Translations under genes and position numbers: made by a program
Notes under the pieces: generated by a model
Told to the model about the DNA's origin: nothing
What the model saw: only the letters and a program-made list of their open reading frames with translations
Database searches by the model: none
Source: Typha latifolia
Lineage: Eukaryota; Streptophyta; Magnoliopsida; Poales; Typhaceae
Length of the DNA stretch: 64,000 bases
Direction: 5' to 3'
Assembly (NCBI GenBank): GCA_019914945.1
Contig: CM034106.1
Coordinates: 5,952,001 to 6,016,000 of the forward strand
Part shown: piece by piece, positions 10,131 through 21,839 of the stretch
Position numbering within the stretch: position 1 is the first letter of the stretch
Layout: every line of letters begins with the position of its first letter

Positions 10131-10809
10131 CAACCCCCGGCTACACGCGGATTCGGCTCAGTCTGATGATGCAGGCCCACTGGTTCATTCCACCATTCTT
10201 CCTCAGGCTCGTACTTGTGCTTAGGGTCTTGTTCATGGGTTTTGAATTGGTTCGCACAAGGTGGTTGAACTGGTTCATAAACTTTGGCCTGCCTCGAAAA
10301 TCATGCGCTTCATCTCCTTCATTCCAATAACCTAACCCTAACCTTAAGGCTGAATTTGAAATTTGGTCTAGGGGTGCTGCCACATGGTGCATGAGGGGTA
10401 GTGATGGCTGAACCGGCAGTTGACCCCTGGCTAGTCCTCATGGCGGTCGAATAGTAGCGAGCGGTAGTGGAGGGCTGAACTCGAGCTCGGGCTCGAGATG
10501 TTGCAACAATGGCCATAGTGCGTTGCCGGTAGGTCCACTGGCCCCCGGCAATTGCGGAAGGGGCTAATAGCCCTACTACAGGGGAGCAGTGGCGGTGGGA
10601 AGCCACGACGGAGCCACCCTAACGTAAGGGCAGCTTCCCACGGCTAGGGCTGTCGGGATCGGCCGACCGACTATCATCGGCGGCTACGGCGGCCACCACT
10701 AGTCTGCAGTTGGCCCAAGGAAGTCGACAGTGGCCGCCGATGGGCGTGGGAGCTACGGACCCGCAACCACTAGCCGCGAGTTTGCTACAATGTGAACCGT
10801 CGTTGCTGG

Positions 10810-11421
10810 TTATCTTCCAACTGGTGCCTTCACAAATGATGGCCTGGGCTCGGGTGCGGAGGTCCCATGGGAGGGACCGGACGTGGCGGTGGCTGCTGGG
10901 AGCAACCGGATGGTCGTCAGTTGGAGGCTAGGGTTTCCTACCCTAGCTCCCATTACGGGTGGGGAAAATAGCTCGGGAACCATCTCTGGTGGTTGCTCTA
11001 GCGTCGATGTGGTGACAGGCTCGGTGTGTAGGGATGGAAGGCATTCCTCCTTGACCAGAGGAAGGGTTCTCAGTGCCAATTGGGTCTCCTCTCCAACTCC
11101 TTCACGATTTGAAGTTGGTGGTCGTGGTTGGGCTATTTCCGCCATGGCCGGTGGCGCTGGCAGTGCTGGCGGCACAGGCTGGCTACGCTGGGCTAGGAGA
11201 ATGGCTGTCAAGGTTTGGATTGCCTTATCGATCCTTTTAGAACTTTTCATGGCTCTCCTCGATGATTCTCGCAACGAGTCCATGGACTCTACCCATGCCT
11301 TCACCCACGTCGGCAGCTCATCATCAACTATTGGTGGTGGTGGTGGGGGCGCCAGATCAATTCCCATAGGAATGGAGATGAGATTGTGGTCCTCCATGGT
11401 CTTGGAACACGTGTTAACCAT
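10810..11421 (-). pseudogene. gag leader ORF of element D (203 codons)
   Basis: It opens with MVNTCSKTMEDHNLISIPMG, then IDLAPPPPPPIVDDELPTWV, a predicted helical stretch (SLRESSRRAMKSSKRIDKAI), and a proline-rich tail. The start lies ~30 bases inside the primer-site end of the LTR. It is homologous to the ORF at 39968-40456 (MINTRSKANEEASTMEDHDL). This is the N-terminal part of a gypsy gag; the rest of gag continues leftward with stops. The proline-rich tail differs between copies. Confidence 0.65.
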
Positions 11422-11450
11422 CTTCCGAGGAACGTCAGCTTTAATACTAA

Positions 11451-11990
11451 TGTTATGAACCAGATCTGGATCGATCCGGACGTAAGAAAATTATGAAAAT
11501 ATAGGTGAAGGTAGCCTCATGAGTTAGAGTTCTAATGGCTCTAGTTCATCTAAATCGGAAGTCAGGATGAAAAGTTAAAAATAAAATAGTGGAGATAGGT
11601 CAGAGAGGGCAAAATGGTAAATATTTCGATGTTGTGGCGGTCGTCGGAGGGTGGTGGACAGCCAAGGGTGGTGGTGGATAGCCGTATTGTAGGGTGGCTG
11701 CTGGAGGTAGGAGGTGGCTAAGGTTTGGAGGGTTGGGATATTTCTACGATTATGATTTACTTCTAGAAAGATAAAGCGATCTAACGGCTAGATAAAAGAT
11801 GAGGACGAAAATAATAATTGGCTAAATTCAAATTTTCACTCCTATTTATGGGAGTAAAATGTCTAGCGAATTGGATCCACATGCGGATTATCCGATTTAT
11901 TTAAAATTTAAAACAATAAGATAAAGCTAAGTAACCAACTTGACTCAACTCGACTTAACTCAACTTAACCCATGTGGTCGAATCATAACA
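11451..11990 (-). repeat. LTR of gag-only element D (5' LTR on minus strand)
   Basis: 540 bp, bounded by TGTTATGAACC and GAATCATAACA on the plus strand, directly followed by the TCTAC target duplicate. A degenerate primer site (minus strand TTAGTATTAAAGC) abuts 11450. Confidence 0.85.
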
Positions 11991-11995
11991 TCTAC

Positions 11996-13664
11996 AATCT
12001 AAACAGAAAAATCATTAATGAATGAAAAATAAAACAAAGAGAACCCATGACTAGGAATTGAACATAAGCTTTATTCAAGTTCTTAAAAGCTTATAATGGG
12101 AGCTAATAGATAATAGAGAGAAGAGAGTCCAAGAGAAGAGAGGGTTGAGCTAGAGAGCGCCCCTAGTTTCCTTTCTGTTTTCGCTTTGAAATTTTGGCCC
12201 AAGGGAAAGAAAGAATATAATCATACCTAAGAAGAAAAGGAAGAAGAATAAAGATTGTACTACATCATCATTCTATTAGAATAAGGTTATAATTCTAAAG
12301 ATTGCCAACTATAAATATGACTCTTAGTCAGATCACAAATGACTTTTGGTTTCTTACTCCAAAAAAATTCTAAAGATTGTCATTACTTCAAGGCACAACA
12401 AAGGTCACTTCGAATCTAAAGCACCCACATAGTCATGGTCAATATTCTGCACTAGTTAATTAATTTAAGGTCTAATTCTATTTACGCCCACTAAGGCCTC
12501 ATATTACTTACACCCTTTGTGAAAATCGCAATAATCACACACTACCAGAATTATAAAGATGTATTAAAAATAATCTTCAGTTAGACTACCGTACCGTTTG
12601 ATATTTCTAACAGAAATATTCAGACACGATTGCTCTTGTAACCTAGAAAATAGTTTTTTGACTAGTTTAATTCTGCTCATCAAATATTGTAGCCAAATAA
12701 GTTAGTTTTAGATATCCATGGATTCTGTATGCATATCAATGAAATAATACTTCATTCTTTAAAAGTCAAGAGGATCTATGCATGGCATCCCTCTGATCTG
12801 CCTCTACATATATAGGACAGGCATGTTTTCTTTCATAAATAGCAGTATGATAGGGTCTATATATTTTATTTATGCCGAAGAGATGAACTTCAATACAAAC
12901 TATGGTGAATGTAATACAGGTTCTATCACGAGTAGTCTCAACTTGTGCTCGTCTTCATCTGCTCTCACCCTAACACCATCACTCTAGGAAAAGTTGTCTT
13001 TAATTCTAGAGCACTATGACAATGTGTTAGTTAGTAGGAGAAACTATTCTTGCAACACTCAAGGGTCTTAACTGTTTTGCATCTCGACTCCCCACTAGCT
13101 CATCAGTGACTGCTTGGAGATCATCAGTGCTGTTAATGGGTCTAGTAATAGCACGAATTGGACTATCGCTTTTATTGTACAGGAGTTTTTTAGGTGGAGA
13201 TTCTTGTTTCTCAATAGTAGGGTTATCTTCACGAGTGGGTTTAAAAACATTGTGGCTCACAATGTAGCACGTCTAGCTATTCAATAATTTTGTAATGAGT
13301 GGACTAATCCATTTTTGGGTTGTGTTTAATTATAACCCTAGTCATTAAATAAATTGTTAATGGACTTTTTTCTTAAAAATCGAGGAGTCCTCCCGTTAAA
13401 AGACCTTGTACTCTTATTGCAGTTTATGTATCTAAAGTAGGGAGCTAGAGGTGATTATCGGCCTGCCGAGCCAGTTTGGGATGAATTTTTCAAGTCAAAC
13501 TGGCTTAGGCTTCTATTCGCCATACCACAGGTAGGACTATCAAGTCAGGCTAAAATAAACTACAATGTTACTGCTCACTAGCTCATGAGATTTTAGGCTC
13601 ATAGTAGGCTTGTGATCAAGCGAAATGCACCAAGTTTGCGGTTGGAGGAAATAGACCTAGTTTT
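11996..13664. other. No gene recognised
   Basis: Mixed AT-rich sequence. Short open frames occur, for example one of 77 codons on the minus strand at 13027-13260, but it has no recognisable domain. Bases 13440-13640 contain repeated GGCCTGCC/GGCTTAGGCT-like words of the kind seen in GCTC-rich plant MITEs, without clear ends. Confidence 0.4.
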
Positions 13665-16435
13665 TGTTGGAAATATTATGTATATGAATATGAATGTTTT
13701 ATTAATTTTGAGCATAAATTTAATTGAGGTCCATACAATATTAACCGATTGATGGTGAAACTAAAAGAGCTTAAAAAATACTTTAATGTTATATATTCAC
13801 TTATTCAAATTCATAAAAGGAAGTGAATAAAAATTAGCTCTACAGTGGATATCATGATAATAAAAAATAAAGAGAAGTGAGTTTAATATCATATTAAATA
13901 TTTGAGAATATTAGTATGGTATATAAATATCATCATTTGAGTATGGTATATTTGAGAAATATTAGTTTCTAACAAAATTTTTGTTCATTCTATTTGAGTC
14001 TTCCGTTTGCATTTGAGAGAGAGTACTGGACGATTATGGTTCGACAAGGCAATCGGATCCTTTTGATTGCAAGGTAGTTATTGTATCTTAGAAAACTAAC
14101 ATCCACTGTTCCAAAAATAATCAGTGGAGCAGGAATTGGTCTTAAGAAAATAGTGTCCAACATTAGACTCGATTATATAAAATTTTATATTTTGTAATTG
14201 TAAGTTTGTTTAACTTAATTACATATTTTTTATCAGATTTTTTGTGACTTTTAGAATCAGATTATTACTGCCAACCATCTTAAGATCAATTCTTAGCTTT
14301 TAATCTTATTCCTGTCACTATTGTTTTTCTACGATCAAATTTTTATTTTTTCTTTTAATCGTATAGCTGAATGAAATAGTAAGAGTACTGTTACCCATAT
14401 TGCTGCTCCTCCAATGACTATAGTTTATGGAGAAACCCTGAAAAGTTATATGTTGCAAACTCCTAAAGATGGTAGTAAAAAATGCAGTTTTATCTAACCA
14501 CCTTGAACATGGCTAAATTTCTATATGATGATATGCCTAAATTGTGAAAAGTGAAAATTGATAGAAAGTAGTTGCTATAATGGACGCATGGAAGCATGCC
14601 AACTTCTTTTGTAGGAACTATATCCTCAATAGACTGGACAACTCGTCAGGCACATGCGTCATATTATTGAGGATTCCCACAATTCCTTATATGCTTTCAC
14701 TAAACAATACATGTTGTGGGATCATAGTTGAGTAAAAAAAGTTTTAAGCTGATGTTTGACTTTGATAAGTTTGTACTTATAGAAATCGATATGTATGTAG
14801 GAAGGGGCTACTTATCTAATGGTCTCTTTAATAAAAATGAATTTTTTTCTACTTGCTTGAATCTTGTGAAATTTAGCATGATAGAGTAGGACATGTTAAT
14901 TATTGTACATTGCGTAGATTAAAATTAATCTTAACATGTTGCCTAATTTTCATATTGATTTGAATAATAAGTATGAAACATGTTTGGAAGCTAAATTGGC
15001 TAAAGATTCATTTCATTTTATTAAATGAAATATAAAACCTCTATAACTTGTCCATACCGATATATGTAATTTGAAGTTACAAGATGTGGGAAAAAGTATT
15101 TTATTACTTTTATAGACGATATGCAAGATGTTCCTTTCTGATTCATATTATTCTACATATAATTTACTCTCTATTTAGCATCATTGATTTCGGAAAAGAT
15201 CTATTCAGTGAGCTTTTAACTTATGATTATCTTTGTTTCTTTTCTAGCCCCTTTTAGATATGCAGTACCTATTAGCGACTTAAGATATCCTAAATAGATA
15301 TTTTAGACTGAAGATAAGGTGAGCTAGACATGAGATGATATTGAAAATGGTTTATATACAAATTGAGATGTATCATTATTAGATATTTGTACTCCATTGT
15401 ATTAGATGATGAATTGTATAATATAAGTCAGATTTTATTATACTTGTGTGACAATTGCTTTATTTGTTTTATTTGGTTTAGTTGTATCTTGATGGTTTGC
15501 CATGGCTTGTGTGGGTCTCAATAGATTATGTAGTAGTCTAGCATATTTATTATGGATTTGCATATTGATATGTTAACATGTTTATTAGTATGATAGTATG
15601 ATTTATTTTGAGATGGATAGATAGTTTGATATACATCATGAATTTCACTTGTTCGGATATTCCGTACTTTGTGAGTAAACTAAGTAGATATATAAGTAAT
15701 CTAATGAATGATCACTAAAAAGCGATAGTTAGGGTACTGAAATATTTAAAATATACAACTAACTATGAATTGTATTATTCAAAATATCCAACAGTACTTG
15801 AAGAGTACAGTGATACAAATTGGATTTCTTATATCAAAAACACCAAAATCTACGAGTAAATATGTTTTTATACTTGGGGGTGCATTTATATCATAAAAAT
15901 CTTCTAAATAAATATGTATACCTAGATCTACTATAAAATCTAAGCTCGTAGCATTAGATAAGGCTGGAGAAAAAGCAAAGTGGCTTTAAAATTTCTTAGA
16001 AGATATTTCTATGTAGTCGAAACTTATGTCAGCAATTTCTTAGAAGATATTCCAATTGGCTATAGGAAGGGCACAGAGTCAAATTTACAATGGCAAGACA
16101 CGACATATATGTCATAGACATAATATTGTGAGATAATTGATCTCAAATGGTATAATATACATTGATTATATGAAATCAAAAGATAACATCACAGCTCCAC
16201 TAAGAAAATGCTTAGCAAGGGATCAAGTGTATTGTTTATTGAGGGAATAAGTTTAAAGCCTATCACCTAAAGTAACAACACAATGACAACTAAATCTAGT
16301 TGACTGGAGATCCCAAGATCTAGGTTTAAAGATACAACTGAGTTGTGGGGGCATTCTTTGAAATTACTAAGAAATGCTTTATATGATAGAGTGCAAAGAG
16401 TACTACAGCAATAAATGAAGTCTTGTCAAGTTGAC
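13665..16435 (+). mobile_element. Old, decayed Ty1/copia element
   Basis: A TGTTGGAAATATTATG start at 13665 looks like a copia LTR. Beyond about 14360, heavily mutated copia coding blocks appear in order. Integrase zinc-binding/N-terminal words occur near 14900-15130 (for example KHVWKLNWLK and MWEKVFYYFYR-like words equivalent to 'C..CLEAKLAK' and 'GKKYFITFIDD'). Reverse-transcriptase-end/RNase H words follow near 15780-16060 (TWGCIYIIK, AGEKAKWL*NFLEDI) and the 3' tail near 16340. There are many stops and frameshifts throughout. The element is cut at 16435 by the gypsy insertion, whose 5-bp duplication TTGAC shows it landed in this older DNA. The sequence resumes at 19305, but no 3' LTR was recognised. 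Confidence 0.6.
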
Positions 16436-16665
16436 TGATGTGATTTGAACTAGATCGGATCACCTCGAAAGACATTGGGCTTGATAGATTAAGTCTAGTT
16501 ATCTTATTTATTATTCTTATGTGGTTTACTCAAAGTCTTAGTATGTTAAGATTTTATTTAATTAGCTAAATCTAGCTCTACGCAGTTTTGAGAAAATATT
16601 CATAGAATATTCTACGGATATAGAAATAATATCAAACTAGTTGGATAAGATCGTCAACCTTCAGA

Positions 16666-18197
16666 TCTACAATTGGATGTTGATCACACCTCGACATTTC
16701 TAATGATAGTTCTGACGATGATTCATCTCATACTGAGGGAGAGTTACTATAGTTCTCTGACCGTTTTGATCAGCTTAGCACTCAGGTGCAGGACCTCCAT
16801 TCGGTCGTGAATGATTTACGAGCTGAGCAAGATCGTTAGAGGACCGTACTCGACTCCGTATTGTCGATTCTTCATCGTCAGTTCCCTCCGAGTTCCTAGT
16901 CTTTGGCATTTGTGTCAAAAATGGGGAGAGTGTGTGTGAGCTTAGACGTGTGTTTAGAGTTTAGGAGTTTACTGGTGTAGGGGGGAGTACTGGCGTAGGG
17001 GGGGAGTTTACTAGCTAATAACTTTGCTTGAGTACCTCTGAACTTTGCTTGCTTGAGTACTTGTGAACTTATGCTTGCTTGATAACTTGTGTTTGGATTG
17101 TTATTCATTTCTACTTATTTTCACTTGATCTTGGATTGGTATATTTTTATTTGCAGGGATTGATGTGCTAAATATACTAGACTTGTTGAATGCTCATTTT
17201 GAATTTTTTGTAATATCTTGTAATCTAGATGTTTTGTCACAAATTACCAAAGGAGGAGATTGTTAGGTTTTTAATTATTGGCAATTGTGTACAAAATATT
17301 CTAAGTGTATTTTTACATGTATATGAGCTTTATAAAAGTCTAGAAAATCTCTAGTTTGAAGAATTACAAGATTATTGGAGAAAAGCTGTTGAGTTCACAC
17401 CGTGTTCACGAACGTGTTCGAACGCGGTGTGTTCACAAACGCGTTCGAACACAGGTACTGCATTCACATAGACCGAGAGTTGCGTTCACAAACGTGTTCA
17501 AACGCAGGTACTACATTCACACAGACCGAGAGCTGCATTCACAAACGCATTCGAACGCGGGTACTGCATTCACAAACGCATTCAAACACGGGTACTACAT
17601 TCACAAACGCGTTCGAACGCAACGTGAAGAATTCAAGCTGTCGCGTTCGAACGCACTTGGGCCCGTTCGAACGCACCTGAGATCAACTCAGGTCGTTCGA
17701 ACGCACCCGGGCCGCGTTCGAACGCACCAACGAAGTTTGAAAATCTTGGACTTTCGTGAGGTTGAAGAAGTATTACTGAAAGAGACTTCTTGAGGCTACG
17801 ATAGTTCTTCAACTAATAAGGTCCTACTCATCTACAAAACTTAATCTTTCGTCTTAAGGGCTATCTAGACGAAAGATCAATCTCGAGGGCTACTAAGGTT
17901 GGACTTCAATCACGAGAAGCAGTGAATCGTGGGTTCTAGCGAGTAAGACTGAGAGGAACAAAGTCGTTTGGATCGACAGGTTGTTTTGTGAGTCAGTTTT
18001 GTAACTGCTACTATCCTAGTGATTGGTTTTGATCCTAGTTTGGATCCATGGTTTTTTTCCGTTTTGGTTTTTCCACGTTAAAATCTTGGCGTTTATATCT
18101 ACTTTCATTCTTAATATTTCTTCAAAATTTTACTTAAGCGAACGAGTGATATCATTGCCTAGTATTTAGATACATACTTGCGTCTAGGGATTTTTCA
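16666..18197 (+). mobile_element. Truncated Sirevirus: env-like C-terminus, purine tracts, 3' LTR
   Basis: It begins inside the envelope-like ORF (SSDDDSSHTEGE, FDQLSTQVQDLHSVVNDLRA, a stop, then TVLDSVLSILHRQFPPSS and stop near 16899). It then passes through four separate A/G-rich tracts (about 16919, 16977, 16996 and 17250), and ends with the LTR 17261-18197. It lies inside the 5' LTR of the gypsy element. Everything 5' of the env-like tail is absent. Confidence 0.75.
17261..18197 (+). repeat. Sirevirus LTR (copy B)
   Basis: 937 bp, TGTTAGGTTT...TTTTTCA, preceded by the polypurine tract AAAGGAGGAGAT. Bases ~17395-17730 hold a palindrome-rich block with many TTCGAACG motifs, several of them full GCGTTCGAACGC-type. 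The open frames there are merely translations of this repeat. Confidence 0.85.
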
Positions 18198-18469
18198 CTC
18201 CACACCATCATCACCTCCATCCTATACCTAGGAATCTGTGCCTCTAACTCGCGGATCCCAAATCCTGTGTAGAACAGCTACAAATCAGATCAAGCCGATT
18301 CATAACAATTGGTATTAGAGCATGTCTTCCTCGAACTAGATGCTGACCATAAGAAAGACCACACCAAACATCATGAAGGCAATTTCGAGCTTACTAAAGA
18401 GACGTCTCTTTATAGACGGGGACTACGTCTCACCTTGAGGACAAGGTGAACGGAAGCGTGGTAGAATGA

Positions 18470-19299
18470 TGTGATTCGGACTAAATCGGATCACCTCAAA
18501 AGATATTGGGCTTGATAAATCAAGCCTAGTTATCTTATTTATTATTCTTATGTAGTTTAGTCAAAGTCTTAGTATGTTAGGATTTTATTTAATTAGCTAA
18601 ATTCAGCTCTGCACAGTTTTGAGAAAATATTCGCAGAATATTCTACAGATATCGAAATAATATCAAACTAGTTGGATAAGATTATCAACCTCCAGATCTA
18701 CAACTTTGGTAGCTTCTCCATATTCGGGACCTATCTGTGGCAAAATAAAGGGTTAATCCGAGAAGATAAGGAAGACTGGTTTAGTTAAATTTATTTTAGA
18801 CTTTTCGATTTAATCTCTATAAATAGGGCCTTATGGCTTATATTCTAGGCATGCTTGGAATAAAAGATTAATTGGCTTTTGCCCTGGCATCTCTCTCAAC
18901 TAGGCCATCAGCGTTTACATCTCCCTCCTCCCTCTTCACCAACTAGCGCCACCTCTTCCGTTGGCACGGTCTCGCCTAGCTTCTAATCTCCCTCTGCTAC
19001 CGATCCCCTTAGCCCCATTGGGCAGGCCTACTTCTCTCCCTTCGTCTCTTTATCTTAATCATCTCTATCTTCCATACGATTTTTATTACAGTTGTAGGCC
19101 AATCATAGCCTTCAACCATTTATCTTATCCACATCCGCAAACCACCACCACCATCATCTATTGCCGAGCCACCTCCATCAACTACTCGGCCTCCACTCTA
19201 TCATCACCTCCATCCTATACCTAAGAATCCGTGCCTCCACCCGTGGATCCTAAATCCCATGTAGAACCACGAGGAATCGGATCAAGCCGGTTCGTAACA
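18470..19299 (+). repeat. 3' LTR of internally deleted gypsy element
   Basis: 830 bp, TGATGTGATTCGG...CCGGTTCGTAACA. Its first ~245 bases match 16436-16665 and its last ~110 match 18198-18307. Confidence 0.85.
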
Positions 19300-19304
19300 T
19301 TGAC

Positions 19305-19884
19305 ATCTCTAAGCAGAGGTCTAGGCTTGTCAAAGTCAAGAGAGCAATTGCTTATGGAGCTGAGCTAAAACAATTCCTATTGATTTCAGTGAGTAATTCA
19401 AAAGAGAGCATTTATTAGTAATACTAATATCATGGTTTCCCATTTCAACCAAACTCTAAACTCTAGCGAGAGGGTGAAAGGTCCAATTTTGGAGCAGCGA
19501 CTACTTTAGAGAGAGAGAGAGAGCAACGAGGAGAGGAAGAACTCACATAAAGAGGATAGAGAACTCAACGTAGAGGCAGTCCACATTCTATAAAAGAAGA
19601 CGTGCCTAACAAAATCTCTTTCGGCCTCCTCCTACTCCTTCGGCCTCCCCTTCCTCCATCAACCTTCTCCTCCTCCTTTGGCAAGTCGTTGCCGTCGTCA
19701 CATCCTCCTCTGATCAGGCTTGGGCTCGGTCTAGTTCGGCTCGATTTGAGTTGAGCCGAGCCTAAATATTAAATTAGGCTTAAAATTAATTTCGAGCCGA
19801 GCCTAAGCAAGCGTCGGCTCGCTTAGGCTCCGCTCATTTACACCCCTATGTTGGTGGTATATTGGTATTGGCCTCTTACTAAAA
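19305..19884. repeat. Spacer with AGCCGAGC-rich hAT/MITE-like repeat
   Basis: Bases ~19710-19850 are filled with GAGCCGAGCC/GGCTCG words, in both orientations, ending 'catttacacccct'. This matches the general look of the common plant non-autonomous hAT repeats ending in TTTACACCCCTA. No target duplication was resolved. The remaining bases show no gene. Confidence 0.4.
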
Positions 19885-20270
19885 AAATCATGACAAAGTA
19901 TAGTACCAAAGACCATTGATTGATATGGTAAGATTGATTATGATGGCATGGGCTAGAATAGTAAAGCAATGAATGCCATCTTTAATGGGGTCTTTCAAGA
20001 TGAGTTTAGATGCATCACTACCTATGAGATAGCCAAATAGGCTTGGGACATTCTTGAGACTCCTAACAAAGGTATGCATAAAGTAAAGTTTTCTAAACTT
20101 TAGAGGCTTACTACTTCTTTTGAGATTTGCAGAATGGACAAAGACTATGAATGAATTTTACGCGGAAGGATCCTTGGAAGTAAAGTCACAAGAAAAATCT
20201 ATGGTCTATTCCTGAACAATTTCAGGCAAAGGTGAAGAAAGTAAATATATTTGTGCAAATTTATATAATG
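19885..20270 (+). pseudogene. Sirevirus gag fragment
   Basis: Plus-strand words: NAIFNGVFQDEFRCITTYEI, AWDILETPNKGMHKVKFSKL, RLTTSFEI, then after shifts a relic of the 'RKI...L...FR.KV' end. These match the UBN2/gag domain of Sireviruses. Several stops and frameshifts. Confidence 0.6.
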
Positions 20271-20559
20271 GCAAGTTTGTAGGCAAATTTTTAAAAAATA
20301 TGATGTAGACAATCTAATCTTAATATTATGTCAAGACATATGACTTATGGAATAATGCTCATCCAAAACGGACCAAAGAATGGAAGTAAAATCAAGTCAA
20401 TTATTAGTGTTCAGTTTCTACAAGGTGGTTGCACACACAAAATAATGTAGTGTGTACCTTGGCAAAAATATTACATATGAGTTGGTATGTTCTCAGCTGA
20501 GTGCGCGTGCAGTAAGTCAGGTGCTCACTGTGTCAGTCTAATCATAAACGAAAACTTTT

Positions 20560-21418
20560 GAATTTATTTGAAACTTAGTGTTTCCTTTTGGGATTCTTTG
20601 AGAAAAAGTAGTGTGAAAGCCGTCTTGTTTCGAGTCCAGTTTGACTCAGTACATTATATGCAAATTCAAAAAAATATATGTGAATTTCTTCTTGCACTTT
20701 GTTTGATTTGTATTACAAGAAAATGACTACCTACTCATGTGTGAAAGCCATCATTGCACCTATTTTTTTTAAAAAAAAATATAGGAAAATTCCTGTTATG
20801 TTATGGAGAATAAGTCGAAAAGTGCAAAATTTCAATACTAAGTCGGTTTGACTACTGTGTTGCATCATTGTTTATATAGGAAAGTTTGTTTAAGAAGATT
20901 TGTTCATGTTATCTATGCTCATCTTGCATATGTATATCGTTATGATCAATCAAGATTAATTTAATTTTGAGTGATGCATTAGAATTGATTATAATATGCT
21001 CTTGATGATTTGATTGATCTGTGTATGACTTATTTCATTTGATTGTCATATTCTATGTCTTGAATCTATTTTGAATTTTCTAGAAGTGCATCTCCAAAAA
21101 GATTTTTGATTTGTTTTAGTTTAAATTAAAAAAAAATCCAAACCCTCAAGATCTTCATCTTTTTCATCAAAATTTTCACTTCAAACCCTTTTAAAGTCTT
21201 TTGGCCAAAACTTCAAGATTTTCTTCACTTTTTGCGAGGTATGATCATTCATCAATTTTCTTATTTTTTATTCAATTAAGTCTCTTGATCTTGATTGATT
21301 TTGTGCGGTTTCGAGTTTTGATCACGTTAAAGTTAATATCTTGATGTTTTTTGTGCGATTGAAAGTGATATCTTAGCGTTTTCAAGTGAAAGATGGGTTT
21401 CATTTAGGGCCTTCATGG
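20560..21418 (+). other. Sirevirus post-pol leader (noncoding)
   Basis: It aligns with 35660-36680 of the better-preserved Sirevirus: shared 'gtccagtttgactcagtaca', 'ctacctactcatgtgtgaaa', 'aataagtcgaaaagt' and 'atgatcaatcaagattaat'. No ORF is conserved between the two, so it is likely a noncoding or regulatory segment before the env-like ORF. Confidence 0.6.
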
Positions 21419-21466
21419 CTTCTTCATCGTCAGTTCCCTCCGAGTTCCTAGTATTTAGCATTTGTG

Positions 21467-21839
21467 TCAAAAAGGGGGAGAGTGTCTAGTGTGTCATGTG
21501 TGGTGCGAGTTTAAAGTTTTAGAGTTTACGTGTGTAGGGGGAGCATGGCAATAGGGGGAGTTTATTAGAGTCTTTCTGTCTTTCTAATCTTGCTTATAAC
21601 TTTTCTTGGAGAAATTGTGAACTTTGTCTGTTTAAGTACTTTTGAACTTATGCTCCGTTGATAACTTGTGGTTGGATTGTTTATTCATTTCAAGTTATTT
21701 TCACTTGATCTTGGATTGGTATATGTTTATTTGTAGGGATTGATGTGCAAAATATTCTAGTCTTGTTGATTGCTCATTTGAAGTCTGTGTAATATCTTGT
21801 AACCTAGGTGTTTTGTCACAAATTGCCAAAGGGGGAGAT
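21467..21839 (+). other. Multiple polypurine tracts before Sirevirus LTR
   Basis: AAAAAGGGGGAGAG (about 21468), TAGGGGGAGC (about 21535), TAGGGGGAG (about 21553) and AAAGGGGGAGAT immediately before the LTR. Repeated purine tracts upstream of the 3' LTR are a described Sirevirus trait. Confidence 0.65.

Larger units (their letters stand above)
8678..11990 (-). mobile_element. Gag-only Ty3/gypsy LTR element (non-autonomous), complete ends
   Basis: Two LTRs (8678-9206 and 11451-11990) in direct orientation flank a ~2.2-kb interior. The element is bounded by a perfect 5-bp target-site duplication, TCTAC (8673-8677 and 11991-11995). Read on the minus strand: LTR, degenerate primer site just inside 11451, gag leader ORF (11421-10810), low-complexity linker, gag core and zinc knuckle (about 10130-9290), hairpin/polypurine region, LTR. 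No protease, reverse transcriptase or integrase is present, and there is no room for them. This fits the TR-GAG class of plant elements, which must borrow enzymes from a partner. Gag is broken by stops. Confidence 0.85.
16436..19299 (+). mobile_element. Internally deleted gypsy element with nested Sirevirus
   Basis: Flanked by a perfect 5-bp target duplication, TTGAC (16431-16435 and 19300-19304). Its 5' LTR runs 16436-~16665 and resumes 18198-18307, interrupted by a truncated Sirevirus. The 3' LTR is 18470-19299. Between them only ~160 bp of interior remain (18308-18469): a primer site TGGTATTAGAGC (18310-18321), a few gag-leader codons, and the CACCTTGAGGACAAGGTG hairpin before the 3' LTR. 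All gag-pol is gone. The 5' LTR also lacks ~480 bp present in the 3' LTR (about 18715-19193). Confidence 0.85.

Noticed and set aside
13027..13260. 77-codon minus-strand frame with charged residues
   Set aside because: No recognisable domain or splice-linked exon; could be a transposon relic but unsupported.
17356..17793. 145-codon plus-strand frame with repeated RVRTH/ERVRT words, and similar frames at 21808, 30411 and 25544
   Set aside because: These are translations of the TTCGAACGC palindrome array in LTRs; the repeated amino acids follow the DNA repeat, and there is no start context or domain.
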